The notes below the pieces were generated by a model. The model ran no database searches and had not been told where the DNA came from. It saw only the letters and a program-made list of their open reading frames with translations. Below are positions 27,651-35,634 of a DNA stretch of 64,000 nt, one piece after another. Positions within the stretch are counted from its first letter, which is position 1, and the number at the start of each line of letters is the position of its first letter. Origin of the DNA: Nonomuraea sp. SYSU D8015 (GTDB lineage Bacteria; Actinomycetota; Actinomycetes; Streptosporangiales; Streptosporangiaceae). The translations under genes and the position numbers were made by a program. The stretch is from positions 124,001-188,000 of the forward strand of contig NZ_VJYI01000017.1 in the NCBI RefSeq assembly GCF_008065375.1, given 5' to 3'.

Positions 27651-28445
27651 TCAGACCCACCCGGGAGTGGACAGATCGACCGGCGCCATCCGCTCGATGG
27701 CCAGCCGGACCTGCTCCATCGCCGCGACGATCTCGTTGATCCGCTCCTCGGTCAGGCCGCTGATGGGCACGGAGCAGCTGATCGCGTCCGTCGCGGGGGA
27801 GCTGTAACGCAGCGCGAAGCCGAAGCACTTGACGCCCGCGTAGTTCTCCTCGTTGTCGATGGCGTAGCCGCGCTCGCGGGTCAGCTCCAGGTCGCGTCGC
27901 AGAGCCTGCTCGTCCACCAGCGTGTTGGGGGTGAGCGGAGCGATCGGCTGCGGGATCGGCACCTCGTGCGGGGTGCCGAGCCGCTCGGCCAGCAGCGACT
28001 TGCCCATCGCCGTGCTGAAGGCGGGCAGCCGGCGGCCCACCCGGCTGAAGGGGCGCACGTAGCGGCTCGACTCCTTGGTGGCCAGGTAGACGATGTCGGT
28101 GCGGTCGAGCCGGCCGAAGTGGATGGTCTCGTCCAGCCGCATGCTGAGATCGTTGATGTGCGGCTGGGCGATGCGCAGGTACGGGTCGGTGTCGAGGTAG
28201 GTGGTGCCGGCCAGCAGGGCGCGGATGCCGATGCTGTAGAGGGTGCCGGTCTCGTCGGTGCGGACCCAGCCGCGCTCCACGAGGGTGCGGATCAGGGCGT
28301 AGACGCTGCTGCGGGGCGCGCCGAGCGCCTCGCTGAGCTCACGCAGGCGGGCGGGCCGGTTCTGGCGGGAGGCCAGGAGCTCGAGGAGATCGATGGTCCG
28401 CGCCGCGGACTTGACGCTGCGCACCCCGCCTTCGGGATGGGTCAT
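27651..28445 (-). CDS. IclR-family regulator of the glucarate operon
   Basis: 264 residues. The winged helix covers GGVRSVKSAARTIDLLELL through SSVYALIRTLVERGWV, and the effector domain includes ETIHFGRLDRTDIVYLATK, RLPAFSTAMGKSLLA and VKCFGFAL. It is divergently transcribed from the glucarate catabolic operon, with a 104-base intergenic region containing the shared 16-base operator, and is followed by a TauE-type exporter. IclR proteins of this setting commonly repress sugar-acid operons and are released by a pathway intermediate. A GAGGTG ribosome site lies just before ATG. Confidence 0.92.
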   Translation of the reverse strand: MTHPEGGVRSVKSAARTIDLLELLASRQNRPARLRELSEALGAPRSSVYALIRTLVERGWVRTDETGTLYSIGIRALLAGTTYLDTDPYLRIAQPHINDLSMRLDETIHFGRLDRTDIVYLATKESSRYVRPFSRVGRRLPAFSTAMGKSLLAERLGTPHEVPIPQPIAPLTPNTLVDEQALRRDLELTRERGYAIDNEENYAGVKCFGFALRYSSPATDAISCSVPISGLTEERINEIVAAMEQVRLAIERMAPVDLSTPGWV

Positions 28446-28483
28446 TGCACCTCACAGAGAGTCTGCGCGCCTGGGTACGAGTG

Positions 28484-28489
28484 TTGACA
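28484..28489 (+). promoter_or_regulatory. consensus -35 hexamer upstream of the glucarate operon
   Basis: A perfect TTGACA lies within GTGTTGACAC (28481-28490), itself a small inverted repeat, in an AT-rich pocket. The -10 at 17-18 bases (GAAACT) is weak, so an activator or a differently spaced -10 may be used. A start near 28520 would give a leader of about 30 bases. Confidence 0.35.
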
Positions 28490-28531
28490 CATTACCAAAA
28501 TAAGGCGAAACTGCTCGCCACGTGTCAGCAA

Positions 28532-28547
28532 TCTACATATGGAGACA
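28532..28547. promoter_or_regulatory. IclR-type operator, copy 2, overlapping the kdgD ribosome site
   Basis: TCTACATATGGAGACA is identical to 23293-23308. Here the left arm of the palindrome has lost its first two bases (AA instead of TG). The GGAG inside the element (28541-28544) is also the only ribosome site for the TTG start at 28550, so a bound repressor would sit directly over the translation start region of the DNA template. Inference from sequence identity and position. Confidence 0.65.
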
Positions 28548-28549
28548 GC

Positions 28550-29488
28550 TTGCCTGCTACGTATACGACCGAAGAGATATCCGAACGGTTGCGCCGGGGG
28601 ATGGACACGGGCGTGCTGTCGTTCCCGCTGACGGCTTTCGACGCGGACGGCCGGGTCGATCTGGACGCCTTCCGCGCCCACGTGCGCGCGCAGATCGCGG
28701 CCGGGCCCGGCGCGCTGTTCCCGTGCTGCGGGACCGGTGAGTTCTTCTCCCTCGCCGAGGACGAGTACGCGAGCCTGATCGCGGCGGCTGCGGAGGAGGC
28801 CCGCGGCGCGGTCCCGGTGGTCGCGGGCGCCGGCTACGGCTGGGCCCAGGCCGCCAGGTTCGCCGCCGCCGCCGAGCGGGCGGGGGCCGACGCCCTGCTC
28901 CTGCTGCCGCCGTACCTGGCCGAGACGCCGCAGCGGGGACTGGTCGAGCACGTGCGCCGGGTCGCCGCGAGCACCGCGTTGCCGATCATCGTCTACCAGC
29001 GGGCCCAGGTCAGGATCGACGTCGCCAGCGTGCCGGCGCTCGCCGAGATCCCCAACGTGATCGGCGTCAAGGACGGTCACTCCGACCTCGACCGGCTGCA
29101 ACGCATCAAACTCGCCGCGCCCCCCGAATGGCTGTTCTTCAACGGCGCGGCCACCGCCGAGATGCAGGCCCGCGCCTACAGCAGCATCGGCGTCCCGGCG
29201 TACTCCTCGGCCGTGCACGCCTTCGCCCCGGAGATCGCCGGGACGTTCTTCCGCGCGCTGCGCGCCGACGACCACGAGCGCGTCGACCTGCTGCTCAAGG
29301 AGTTCTACATCCCCCTGGTGGAGCTCCGCGACCAGGGCCCCGGATACGCTGTATCCCTGGTCAAGGCCGCGGCCAGGCTCCGCGGCGCGAACGTCGGACC
29401 GGTTCGAGCCCCGCTGACCGATCCCACCCCCGAGCATCTGCAGACCCTCGACCGGTTGCTGACCGTCGGCCTCGACCTCGCCAGCTAG
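28550..29488 (+). CDS. kdgD: 5-dehydro-4-deoxyglucarate dehydratase (DHDPS/NAL family)
   Basis: 312 residues from TTG at 28550; an ATG at 28601 would remove family sequence (TTEEISERL). It is a Schiff-base aldolase-fold protein with GTGE at 61-64, the catalytic Tyr in IIVYQR (149) and the lysine in IGVKDG (174). The LSFPLTAFDADGRVDL start and GAGYG block are typical of KdgD, which dehydrates and decarboxylates 5-keto-4-deoxy-D-glucarate to 2-oxoglutarate semialdehyde (EC 4.2.1.41). First gene of the operon kdgD-gudD-tctCBA-usp. The pairing with glucarate dehydratase next door makes this assignment much stronger than homology alone. Confidence 0.9.
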   Translation: MPATYTTEEISERLRRGMDTGVLSFPLTAFDADGRVDLDAFRAHVRAQIAAGPGALFPCCGTGEFFSLAEDEYASLIAAAAEEARGAVPVVAGAGYGWAQAARFAAAAERAGADALLLLPPYLAETPQRGLVEHVRRVAASTALPIIVYQRAQVRIDVASVPALAEIPNVIGVKDGHSDLDRLQRIKLAAPPEWLFFNGAATAEMQARAYSSIGVPAYSSAVHAFAPEIAGTFFRALRADDHERVDLLLKEFYIPLVELRDQGPGYAVSLVKAAARLRGANVGPVRAPLTDPTPEHLQTLDRLLTVGLDLAS

Positions 29489-29500
29489 AAGGAAACCCGT

Positions 29501-30778
29501 ATGCCACGCATCATCCGGGCGACCGTCACGCCCATCCTGATCAGCGATCCGCCGTTGCTCAACGTGCTCGGCGTGCACCAGCCGTACACTCCGCGCACCA
29601 TCGTCGAGATCGAGACCGACGACGGCGTCACCGGCGTCGGCGAGACCTACGGCGACACCGACTACCTGGAGGTCGCGCGCGCCCTCGCCGCCGCCGTCCC
29701 CGGCCGCGACCTCACGGCGGTCAACGGCCTGTACGCCCTGGCCTCCGCGTCGGCGAGCGGCGCCGCCGACACGGTCAAGGAGTTCGACCCGGCCGGCCTG
29801 CGCGGCACCCGCAACAACGAGAAGCTGGTCCGCAGCGTCGTGTCCGCCTTCGAGGTCGCCTGTCTCGACGCCCTCGGCAAGACCGTCGGACTGCCGGTGC
29901 ACGCCCTGCTCGGCGGCAAGGTACGCGACCGCGTCGACTACAGCGGCTACCTGTTCTACCGCTGGGCCGAGCACCCGGACGGCGAGGCGCCCGACGACTG
30001 GGGCGCCGCCCTCGACCCCGACGGCGTGGTCCGGCAGGCCCGCCGCTTCGCCGACGACTACGGCTTCACCTCCTTCAAGCTCAAGGGCGGCGTGTTCGAG
30101 CCCGAGCAGGAGATCGAGGCCATCAAGGCGCTGGCCAAGGCGTTCCCCGGACATCCGCTGCGGCTGGACCCCAACGGCGGCTGGTCGGTCGAGGCCAGCG
30201 TGCGCGTGGCCGAGCAGGTCGGCGACCTGCTGGAGTACATGGAGGACCCGACCGCCGGCGTCGACGGCATGGCCGAGGTGCGCAGGCGCACCGGCGCGCT
30301 GCTGGCCACCAACATGTGCGTCACCACGTTCGCGGAGGTCCCCGAGGCGTTCGCCAAGGACGCCGTCCAGGTCGTGCTGTCCGACCACCACTACTGGGGC
30401 GGCCTGCACGCCACCCGCGAGCTGGCCGCGCTGTGCCGCACGTACGGCGTGGGCCTGTCCATGCACTCCAACACCCACCTGGGGATCAGCCTGGCGGCCA
30501 TGACCCACGTCGCCAGCGTGATCCCCGACCTGGGCTACGCCTGCGACAGCCACCGCCCGTGGCAGACCGAGGACGTCATCACCGAGCCGCACACCTTCGC
30601 CGGCGGCGCCATCGAGGTGAGCGACGCGCCCGGGCTCGGCGTCGAGCTCGACCGCGACGCCCTCGCGACGCTGCACGAGCGCTGGCTCGCCCGCCCCGAC
30701 ATGCGCGACCGCGACGACGTCGCCGCGATGCGCAAGGCCCATCCCGAGTGGGTCCAGCCCGCACTTCCCCGCTGGTGA
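29501..30778 (+). CDS. gudD: D-glucarate dehydratase (enolase superfamily)
   Basis: 425 residues. The N-terminal capping domain (GVTGVGETYGD) is followed by the barrel with the base pair motif FKLKGG (around residue 192), metal ligands in LRLDPNGGW and YMEDP, and the catalytic His in MHSNTHLG (around residue 322), all diagnostic of glucarate dehydratase rather than mandelate racemase. It converts D-glucarate to 5-keto-4-deoxyglucarate (EC 4.2.1.40), the substrate of the upstream enzyme. It begins 12 bases after kdgD with GAAGGAAAC as ribosome site. Confidence 0.93.
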   Translation: MPRIIRATVTPILISDPPLLNVLGVHQPYTPRTIVEIETDDGVTGVGETYGDTDYLEVARALAAAVPGRDLTAVNGLYALASASASGAADTVKEFDPAGLRGTRNNEKLVRSVVSAFEVACLDALGKTVGLPVHALLGGKVRDRVDYSGYLFYRWAEHPDGEAPDDWGAALDPDGVVRQARRFADDYGFTSFKLKGGVFEPEQEIEAIKALAKAFPGHPLRLDPNGGWSVEASVRVAEQVGDLLEYMEDPTAGVDGMAEVRRRTGALLATNMCVTTFAEVPEAFAKDAVQVVLSDHHYWGGLHATRELAALCRTYGVGLSMHSNTHLGISLAAMTHVASVIPDLGYACDSHRPWQTEDVITEPHTFAGGAIEVSDAPGLGVELDRDALATLHERWLARPDMRDRDDVAAMRKAHPEWVQPALPRW

Positions 30779-30822
30779 AACCCCTCCCAGCCCTCTCCCC
30801 GCTGGTGAAACGGAGAATTCAC

Positions 30823-31806
30823 ATGAGAATCGGCGTACTCCTCGCCGCCGTCGCCCTGGCCGCCTCCGCCTGCTCCGTGCAGGGCGGCAGCGCTGACAAG
30901 AGCGCGGCCGCGGCCGGCTACCCCAACAAGCCGGTCGAGTTCACCGTGCCGACGGACCCCGGCGGCAGCACCGACCTGCTCACCCGCGCCCTCGCCAAGA
31001 GCATCGAGCAGCCGCTCGGCGTCAAGGCCGTGGTCGTCAACAAGCCGGGCGCCAACGGCAAGATCGCCGGCAAGGACGTGTTCGGCAGCAAGCCGGACGG
31101 CTACCGCGTGGCCGTGATGCCGCAGTCGCTGTTCGCCATCGGGCCGCTCATGCTCAACGACGCCGACCCGGTCAAGCTCACCGACATGACCTTCATCAAG
31201 GGCCTGGCGGTCGAGGACTACGTGCTCGTGGTCCCCGCCGACTCGAAGTACCGGACGCTCAAGGACCTGGCCGGCGCCTCCGACGTCAAGTACGGCACCA
31301 CCGGCCCCGGCACCGGCAGCCAGCTGTCGCAGACGCTGCTGTTCGGCCTGGCCAAGACGAAGGCCGCGCCGGTGCCCTTCGACGGCGGCGCGCCCACCGT
31401 GACCGCCGTGCTCGGCGGCAAGGTCGACGCCGCCTCCGTGCAGATCGCCGAGGCCTACAAGCAGGTCCAGGCGGGCAAGCTGCGGGCGCTGGCCGTCTTC
31501 GCCGACAAGCGCATCGAGGCGATGCCGGACGTGCCGACCGCCAAGGAGTCCGGCTACGACGTCGTGGTGGACCAGCGCCGGTTCATCGCCGGGCCCGCCG
31601 GGCTGCCCGCCGAGGTGCGCGACAAGCTCGCCGCGGCCGTCGACAAGGCCGTCGCCTCGCCCGAGTACAACGAGGTCCTCAAGGCCAACTACATCGGCCG
31701 CTGGGACGCCGACGGCGACGCGGTCGGGACGCAGCTGAACGAGAGCCTCAAGCGGTTCGAGAAGCTGGCCCAGGACCTCGGCATCGACCTCAAGGCCCAG
31801 CAATGA
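30823..31806 (+). CDS. tctC: tripartite tricarboxylate transporter binding lipoprotein (TctC/Bug family)
   Basis: 327 residues. The signal peptide ends in ASAC with lipid Cys17. The mature protein shows the Bug pattern: YPNKPVEFTVPTDPGGSTDLL at the N-terminus, NKPGANGKIAGKDV and PFDGGAPTVTAVLGGKVD, with GGSTD closing over the carboxylate. It binds an organic acid, most likely glucarate or a related hexarate given the operon (inference). ATG at 30823 follows CGGAGAATTCAC. The preceding 44 bases contain a 15-base direct repeat (CCCCGCTGGTGAAAC, period 30). Confidence 0.9.
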   Translation: MRIGVLLAAVALAASACSVQGGSADKSAAAAGYPNKPVEFTVPTDPGGSTDLLTRALAKSIEQPLGVKAVVVNKPGANGKIAGKDVFGSKPDGYRVAVMPQSLFAIGPLMLNDADPVKLTDMTFIKGLAVEDYVLVVPADSKYRTLKDLAGASDVKYGTTGPGTGSQLSQTLLFGLAKTKAAPVPFDGGAPTVTAVLGGKVDAASVQIAEAYKQVQAGKLRALAVFADKRIEAMPDVPTAKESGYDVVVDQRRFIAGPAGLPAEVRDKLAAAVDKAVASPEYNEVLKANYIGRWDADGDAVGTQLNESLKRFEKLAQDLGIDLKAQQ

Positions 31807-32294
31807 CCTCGGCCGAGGCCCCGGTCCCTGAGCCGGCCCAGGTCCCCCCGGCCTACGCCCGCAGGCTCAACGTGGTGGCCGCCCTGGTCCCGCTGGCCAG
31901 CGGCGTGGTGGCCGCGATCATGTCCGTGAACCTGGGGATCGGCACCCTGCCGGCCCCAGGGCCGGGCATGTGGCCGCTGATCGTCAGCGTCGCCATGGTG
32001 GTCGCCGCCGCGGTGCTGGTGCTCCAGTCACGGCCCCGCGGTGACGAGGAACGCTTCACCAAGGACGTGGTGGTCGTCGCGATCGCGGCCGCCTCGCTGG
32101 TCGCGTACGCGTTCCTGTTCGAGCTCGTCGGCTTCGAGGTGCCGACCGTCGCGCTGCTCGTCCTGTGGCTCAAGGGCCTCGGCAGGGAGAGCTGGCGGCT
32201 GACGGCCGTGGTCTCGATCGTCGCCACGGCGGCGCTCTACCTGCTGTTCATCACAGCACTCGGCGTGTCGCTGCCCCACATCATCGCTCTGTGA
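31803..32294 (+). CDS. tctB: tripartite tricarboxylate transporter small membrane subunit TctB
   Basis: 163 residues with four hydrophobic segments (about 24-44, 55-74, 85-103 and 115-155) and the TctB feature LPAPGPGMWPLIVS in the first loop. The ATG overlaps the tctC stop as ATGA. It works with TctA as the membrane part of a sodium- or proton-coupled secondary importer. Confidence 0.87.
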   Translation: MTSAEAPVPEPAQVPPAYARRLNVVAALVPLASGVVAAIMSVNLGIGTLPAPGPGMWPLIVSVAMVVAAAVLVLQSRPRGDEERFTKDVVVVAIAAASLVAYAFLFELVGFEVPTVALLVLWLKGLGRESWRLTAVVSIVATAALYLLFITALGVSLPHIIAL

Positions 32295-32303
32295 GACCTG
32301 GAC

Positions 32304-33803
32304 ATGGACTTCCTCTCCCCGGTGATCGCCGGGTTCGGCGTGGTCTTCCAGCCGGAGAACCTCTTCTACTGCCTGCTCGGGGTCACCCTCGGCATGCTGG
32401 TCGGGGTGCTCCCCGGGCTCGGGCCCGCGGCCACCATCGCGGTGCTGCTGCCGATCACGTACAACATCGAGCCGACCGCGGCCATCATCATGCTCGCCGG
32501 CATCTTCTACGGCGCCCAGTACGGCGGCACCATCACCTCGGTGCTGCTGCGCCTGCCCGGTGAGGCGTCCAGCGTGGTCACCGCCATCGACGGGCACGAG
32601 CTGGCCCGGCAGGGCCGGGCCGGCTCCGCGCTCGGCATCGCCGCCATCGGCTCCTTCATCGGCGGCACCGTCGCCGTCATCGGCCTGACGTTCGTCGCGC
32701 CGCTGGTGGCCGGGTTCGCGCTGGACTTCGGGCCGTCGGAGTACACCGCGCTGGCCCTGCTCGGCATCCTGCTGATCACCACGCTCGGCACCGGTTCGCC
32801 GCTCAAGAGCATCCTCATGGCCACGGTCGGGCTGCTGCTGGCGACCGTGGGGCAGGACCCGCTCGAAGGCGCCTCGCGCCTGACCTTCGGCGTCGACCAG
32901 CTGCTCGACGGCATCGACTTCGTCATCGTCGCGATGGGCCTGTTCGGCGTCGGCGAGATCCTCTACAACCTGGAGTCGCTTCGCCGGCCCGCCGCCCCCG
33001 CCGCGGCCGTCGGCTCGGTCTACCCCTCCCGCGCCGAGCTCGGCCAGTCGAAGGGCGCGATCACCCGCGGCTCGGTGCTCGGCTTCCTGCTCGGCATCCT
33101 GCCGGGCGGCGGGGCGACCATGTCCTCCATGGTCGCCTACGCCGTGGAGAAGCGGGCGAGCAAGGAGCCGGACCGGTTCGGCAAGGGCGCCATCGAGGGC
33201 GTGGCCGGTCCTGAGACCGCCAACAACGCCGCCGCCACGTCGTCGTTCATCCCGCTGCTGACCTTGGGCATCCCTGCCAACGCGACGATGGCGATCATGT
33301 TCGGGGCGTTGCTCATCCAGGGCATCGCGCCCGGGCCGATGCTGGTGGAGGAGAAGCCCGACCTGTTCTGGGGGGTCGTCAACTCGATGTACGTCGGCAA
33401 CCTCCTGCTGCTGGCCATGAGCATGCCGCTGATCGGGGTGTTCGTGCGCATCCTGCGCGTGCGGGCGGCGATCCTGGCTCCGCTGACGATCCTCGTCACG
33501 ATGATCGGCGTCTACACGGTCAGGATGAGTGTGTTCGACATGTTCCTCATGGTCGGGCTAGGGGTGCTGGGCTACCTGATGAAGAAGGTCGGCTTCGAGC
33601 CCGGGCCGCTGGTGCTGGCGTTCGTGCTCGGCGGCCTGCTGGAGTCGTCGTTCCGCCGGTCGATGCGGATCTTCGGCGGTGACCTCACCGGGTTCCTCAC
33701 CCAGCCGATCACCGCCACGCTGCTCGGCGTGATCGTCCTGATCGTCCTCGCGCCCCCGGCCCTGCGCCTGTCCCGGCGGAACCGACAGAAGGTGAAAGCA
33801 TGA
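32304..33803 (+). CDS. tctA: tripartite tricarboxylate transporter large membrane subunit TctA
   Basis: 499 residues, about eleven to twelve helices. Family signatures are present twice as expected: GMLVGVLPGLGPAATIAVLLP near residue 30 and GFLLGILPGGGATMSSMVAYAVEK near residue 257, together with FYGAQYGGTITSVLL and PETANNAAATSSFIPLLTLGIP. TctA carries the translocation path for the acid delivered by TctC. Confidence 0.94.
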   Translation: MDFLSPVIAGFGVVFQPENLFYCLLGVTLGMLVGVLPGLGPAATIAVLLPITYNIEPTAAIIMLAGIFYGAQYGGTITSVLLRLPGEASSVVTAIDGHELARQGRAGSALGIAAIGSFIGGTVAVIGLTFVAPLVAGFALDFGPSEYTALALLGILLITTLGTGSPLKSILMATVGLLLATVGQDPLEGASRLTFGVDQLLDGIDFVIVAMGLFGVGEILYNLESLRRPAAPAAAVGSVYPSRAELGQSKGAITRGSVLGFLLGILPGGGATMSSMVAYAVEKRASKEPDRFGKGAIEGVAGPETANNAAATSSFIPLLTLGIPANATMAIMFGALLIQGIAPGPMLVEEKPDLFWGVVNSMYVGNLLLLAMSMPLIGVFVRILRVRAAILAPLTILVTMIGVYTVRMSVFDMFLMVGLGVLGYLMKKVGFEPGPLVLAFVLGGLLESSFRRSMRIFGGDLTGFLTQPITATLLGVIVLIVLAPPALRLSRRNRQKVKA

Positions 33804-34180
33804 CCATCGTCGCCGGATACGTCCCCACGCCGCTGGGGGAGGCGGTCCTCGGCCAGGCCCTGGCCGAGGCCGAGCTCAGGAAGGCCCGGCTGGTGGTGGT
33901 GAACGTCTCCCACCCCGGCGCCTACGTCGACCCCGGCACCGCGCCGCCGGCCGAGCTGCAGCGCCGGGTGGGCGACGGCCACGAGGTTCGGCAGCCGCAG
34001 GACACCGACCCGGCCGCCGCGCTCCTCGACGTGGCCCGCCAGGAGTCGGCGGAGCTCATCGTGATCGGCGTCCGCCGCCGATCCCCGGTCGGCAAGCTCC
34101 TGATGGGCAGCACGGCGCAGCGTGTCCTGCTGGAGTCGGACTGCCCCGTGCTGGCCGTCAAGGACAACGATCACCGGTAG
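33800..34180 (+). CDS. universal stress protein (UspA family)
   Basis: 126 residues. The ATP-binding signature GVRRRSPVGKLLMGSTAQRVLLESDCPVLAV (split across residues 90-122, containing G-2x-G-9x-G-(S/T)) is present. It starts inside the tctA stop (ATGA) and ends overlapping the convergent aldehyde dehydrogenase by 10 bases. Usp genes at the ends of transporter operons may modulate transport in response to ATP or energy state; this is inference for this locus. Confidence 0.88.
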   Translation: MTIVAGYVPTPLGEAVLGQALAEAELRKARLVVVNVSHPGAYVDPGTAPPAELQRRVGDGHEVRQPQDTDPAAALLDVARQESAELIVIGVRRRSPVGKLLMGSTAQRVLLESDCPVLAVKDNDHR

Positions 34181-35616
34181 ACGGTCTGCACCTGCTGATA
34201 GCCGGTCAGGCCCTCCGGGCCCAGCTCGCGGCCCAGGCCGCTGGCCTTGACCCCGCCGAACGGGGCGGCGGGGTCGGGGATGTAGCGGTTGACGCCGATG
34301 GTGCCGGTGCGCACCCGGTGGGCGACGGCCGCGCCCCGCTCCGGATCGGCGGTCCAGACCGTCCCGCCGAGGCCGAAGTCCGAGTCGTTGGCGATGCGGA
34401 CGGCGTGGTCGACGTCGTCGTACGGGATGAGCGACAGCACCGGCCCGAAGATCTCCTCCTGCGCGATGACCGAGCCGTTGTCGACGTCGGCGAAGACGGT
34501 CGGCTGCACGAACCAGCCCCGCTCCAGGTCGGCGGGCCGGCCGCCGCCGGTCGTGATGCGGGCGCCCTCGCCGCGCCCCTTGGCGATGTAGCTCTCGACG
34601 CGGTCGCGTTGCCGGGCGGTGGCCATCGGCCCGATCTGCGTCCCCGGGTCGGCGGCGTCGCCGACGGTCAGGGAGCTCGCCAGGGCGGTGAAGGCGTCGA
34701 CGACCTCCGCGTACCTGCTGCGCGGGGCGAGCACCCGCGTGCCGAGGAAGCACGTCTGGCCGTTGTTGAGCAGCGTGGCGCCGAACAACCCCTGGCCGAT
34801 CTTGCCCAGGTCCAGGTCGGCGTCGTCCAGGACGATGGCCGCGGACTTGCCGCCGAGCTCCAGCGTGACCGGCCGCAGCAGCCGCCCGCACGTCTCGGCG
34901 ATGCTCCGGCCTGCGGCGGTGGAGCCCGTGAAGGCGACCTTGTCCACGCCCGGATGGGACACCAGGTAGGCGCCGACCTCGCGCCCGGCCGGCACGACGT
35001 TGATCACCCCGGCCGGGACGCCGGCCTCCTCGACGGCCTCGGCCAGCAGGTACGCGTCCAGCACGGTCTCCGGCGACGGCTTGATCACCAGCGTGCAGCC
35101 GGTCGCCATCGCGGGGGCGATCTTGAACATGGTGAGCGCCTGCGGGAAGTTCCACGGCACGATGGCAGCGACCACCCCGACCGGCACCCGGCGCACCTCG
35201 ATCGGGCCGCCGAACAACCCTTCCCTGGTCTCCTCGAAGGTCGCCGACCGGGCCAGCCCGGCGTAGTAGCGCAGCACGGCGGTGGGGTAACCGGTCTCCA
35301 GCTGCCGGGCGACCGCGACCGGCATGCCGTTCTGGGCGCTCACCCGCTCGACGAACCCGTCGGCCCGCCGGTCGATCGCGTCGGCCAGGCGGTCCATCAC
35401 CTCGGCGCGCCGCGCGGGCTCCCAGCTCGCCCAGCCGGACGGCTCGTCGAACGCCTCGCGCGCGGCGGCCACCGCCGCGTCGATGTCGGCCTCGGCGCCC
35501 TCGGGGACCTGGCCGAGCGGCTCCTCGGTGCTGGCGTTGACCGGGACGATCACCCGGTCGGTGGCGGGGCGGACCCACGTGCCGCCGATGAAGAAGGTGT
35601 CGTGACGCAGTTGCAT
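34171..35616 (-). CDS. NAD(P)-dependent aldehyde dehydrogenase, probably of the aryl/alkyl alcohol pathway
   Basis: 481 residues. Catalytic Cys289 in NNGQTCF, general base Glu253 in LELGGK, cofactor motif FTGSTAAG near 229 and PWNFP near 154 are intact. It lies 18 bases downstream of a zinc alcohol dehydrogenase gene in a presumed operon with an AcoR-like regulator, divergent from the benzoyl-CoA pathway. The likely reaction is oxidation of the aldehyde made by that dehydrogenase, for example benzaldehyde to benzoate. It also lies next to the glucarate operon, which lacks a 2-oxoglutarate semialdehyde dehydrogenase; strand and spacing favour the alcohol pathway, but the alternative is open. 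Confidence 0.85.
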   Translation of the reverse strand: MQLRHDTFFIGGTWVRPATDRVIVPVNASTEEPLGQVPEGAEADIDAAVAAAREAFDEPSGWASWEPARRAEVMDRLADAIDRRADGFVERVSAQNGMPVAVARQLETGYPTAVLRYYAGLARSATFEETREGLFGGPIEVRRVPVGVVAAIVPWNFPQALTMFKIAPAMATGCTLVIKPSPETVLDAYLLAEAVEEAGVPAGVINVVPAGREVGAYLVSHPGVDKVAFTGSTAAGRSIAETCGRLLRPVTLELGGKSAAIVLDDADLDLGKIGQGLFGATLLNNGQTCFLGTRVLAPRSRYAEVVDAFTALASSLTVGDAADPGTQIGPMATARQRDRVESYIAKGRGEGARITTGGGRPADLERGWFVQPTVFADVDNGSVIAQEEIFGPVLSLIPYDDVDHAVRIANDSDFGLGGTVWTADPERGAAVAHRVRTGTIGVNRYIPDPAAPFGGVKASGLGRELGPEGLTGYQQVQTVYR

Positions 35617-35634
35617 GATCGGACTCCTCGGGGC

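Noticed and set aside
34171-35616. Aldehyde dehydrogenase as the missing glucarate-pathway enzyme
   Set aside because: Not fully excluded, but it is on the opposite strand and follows the alcohol dehydrogenase by 18 bases; kept as an alternative only.
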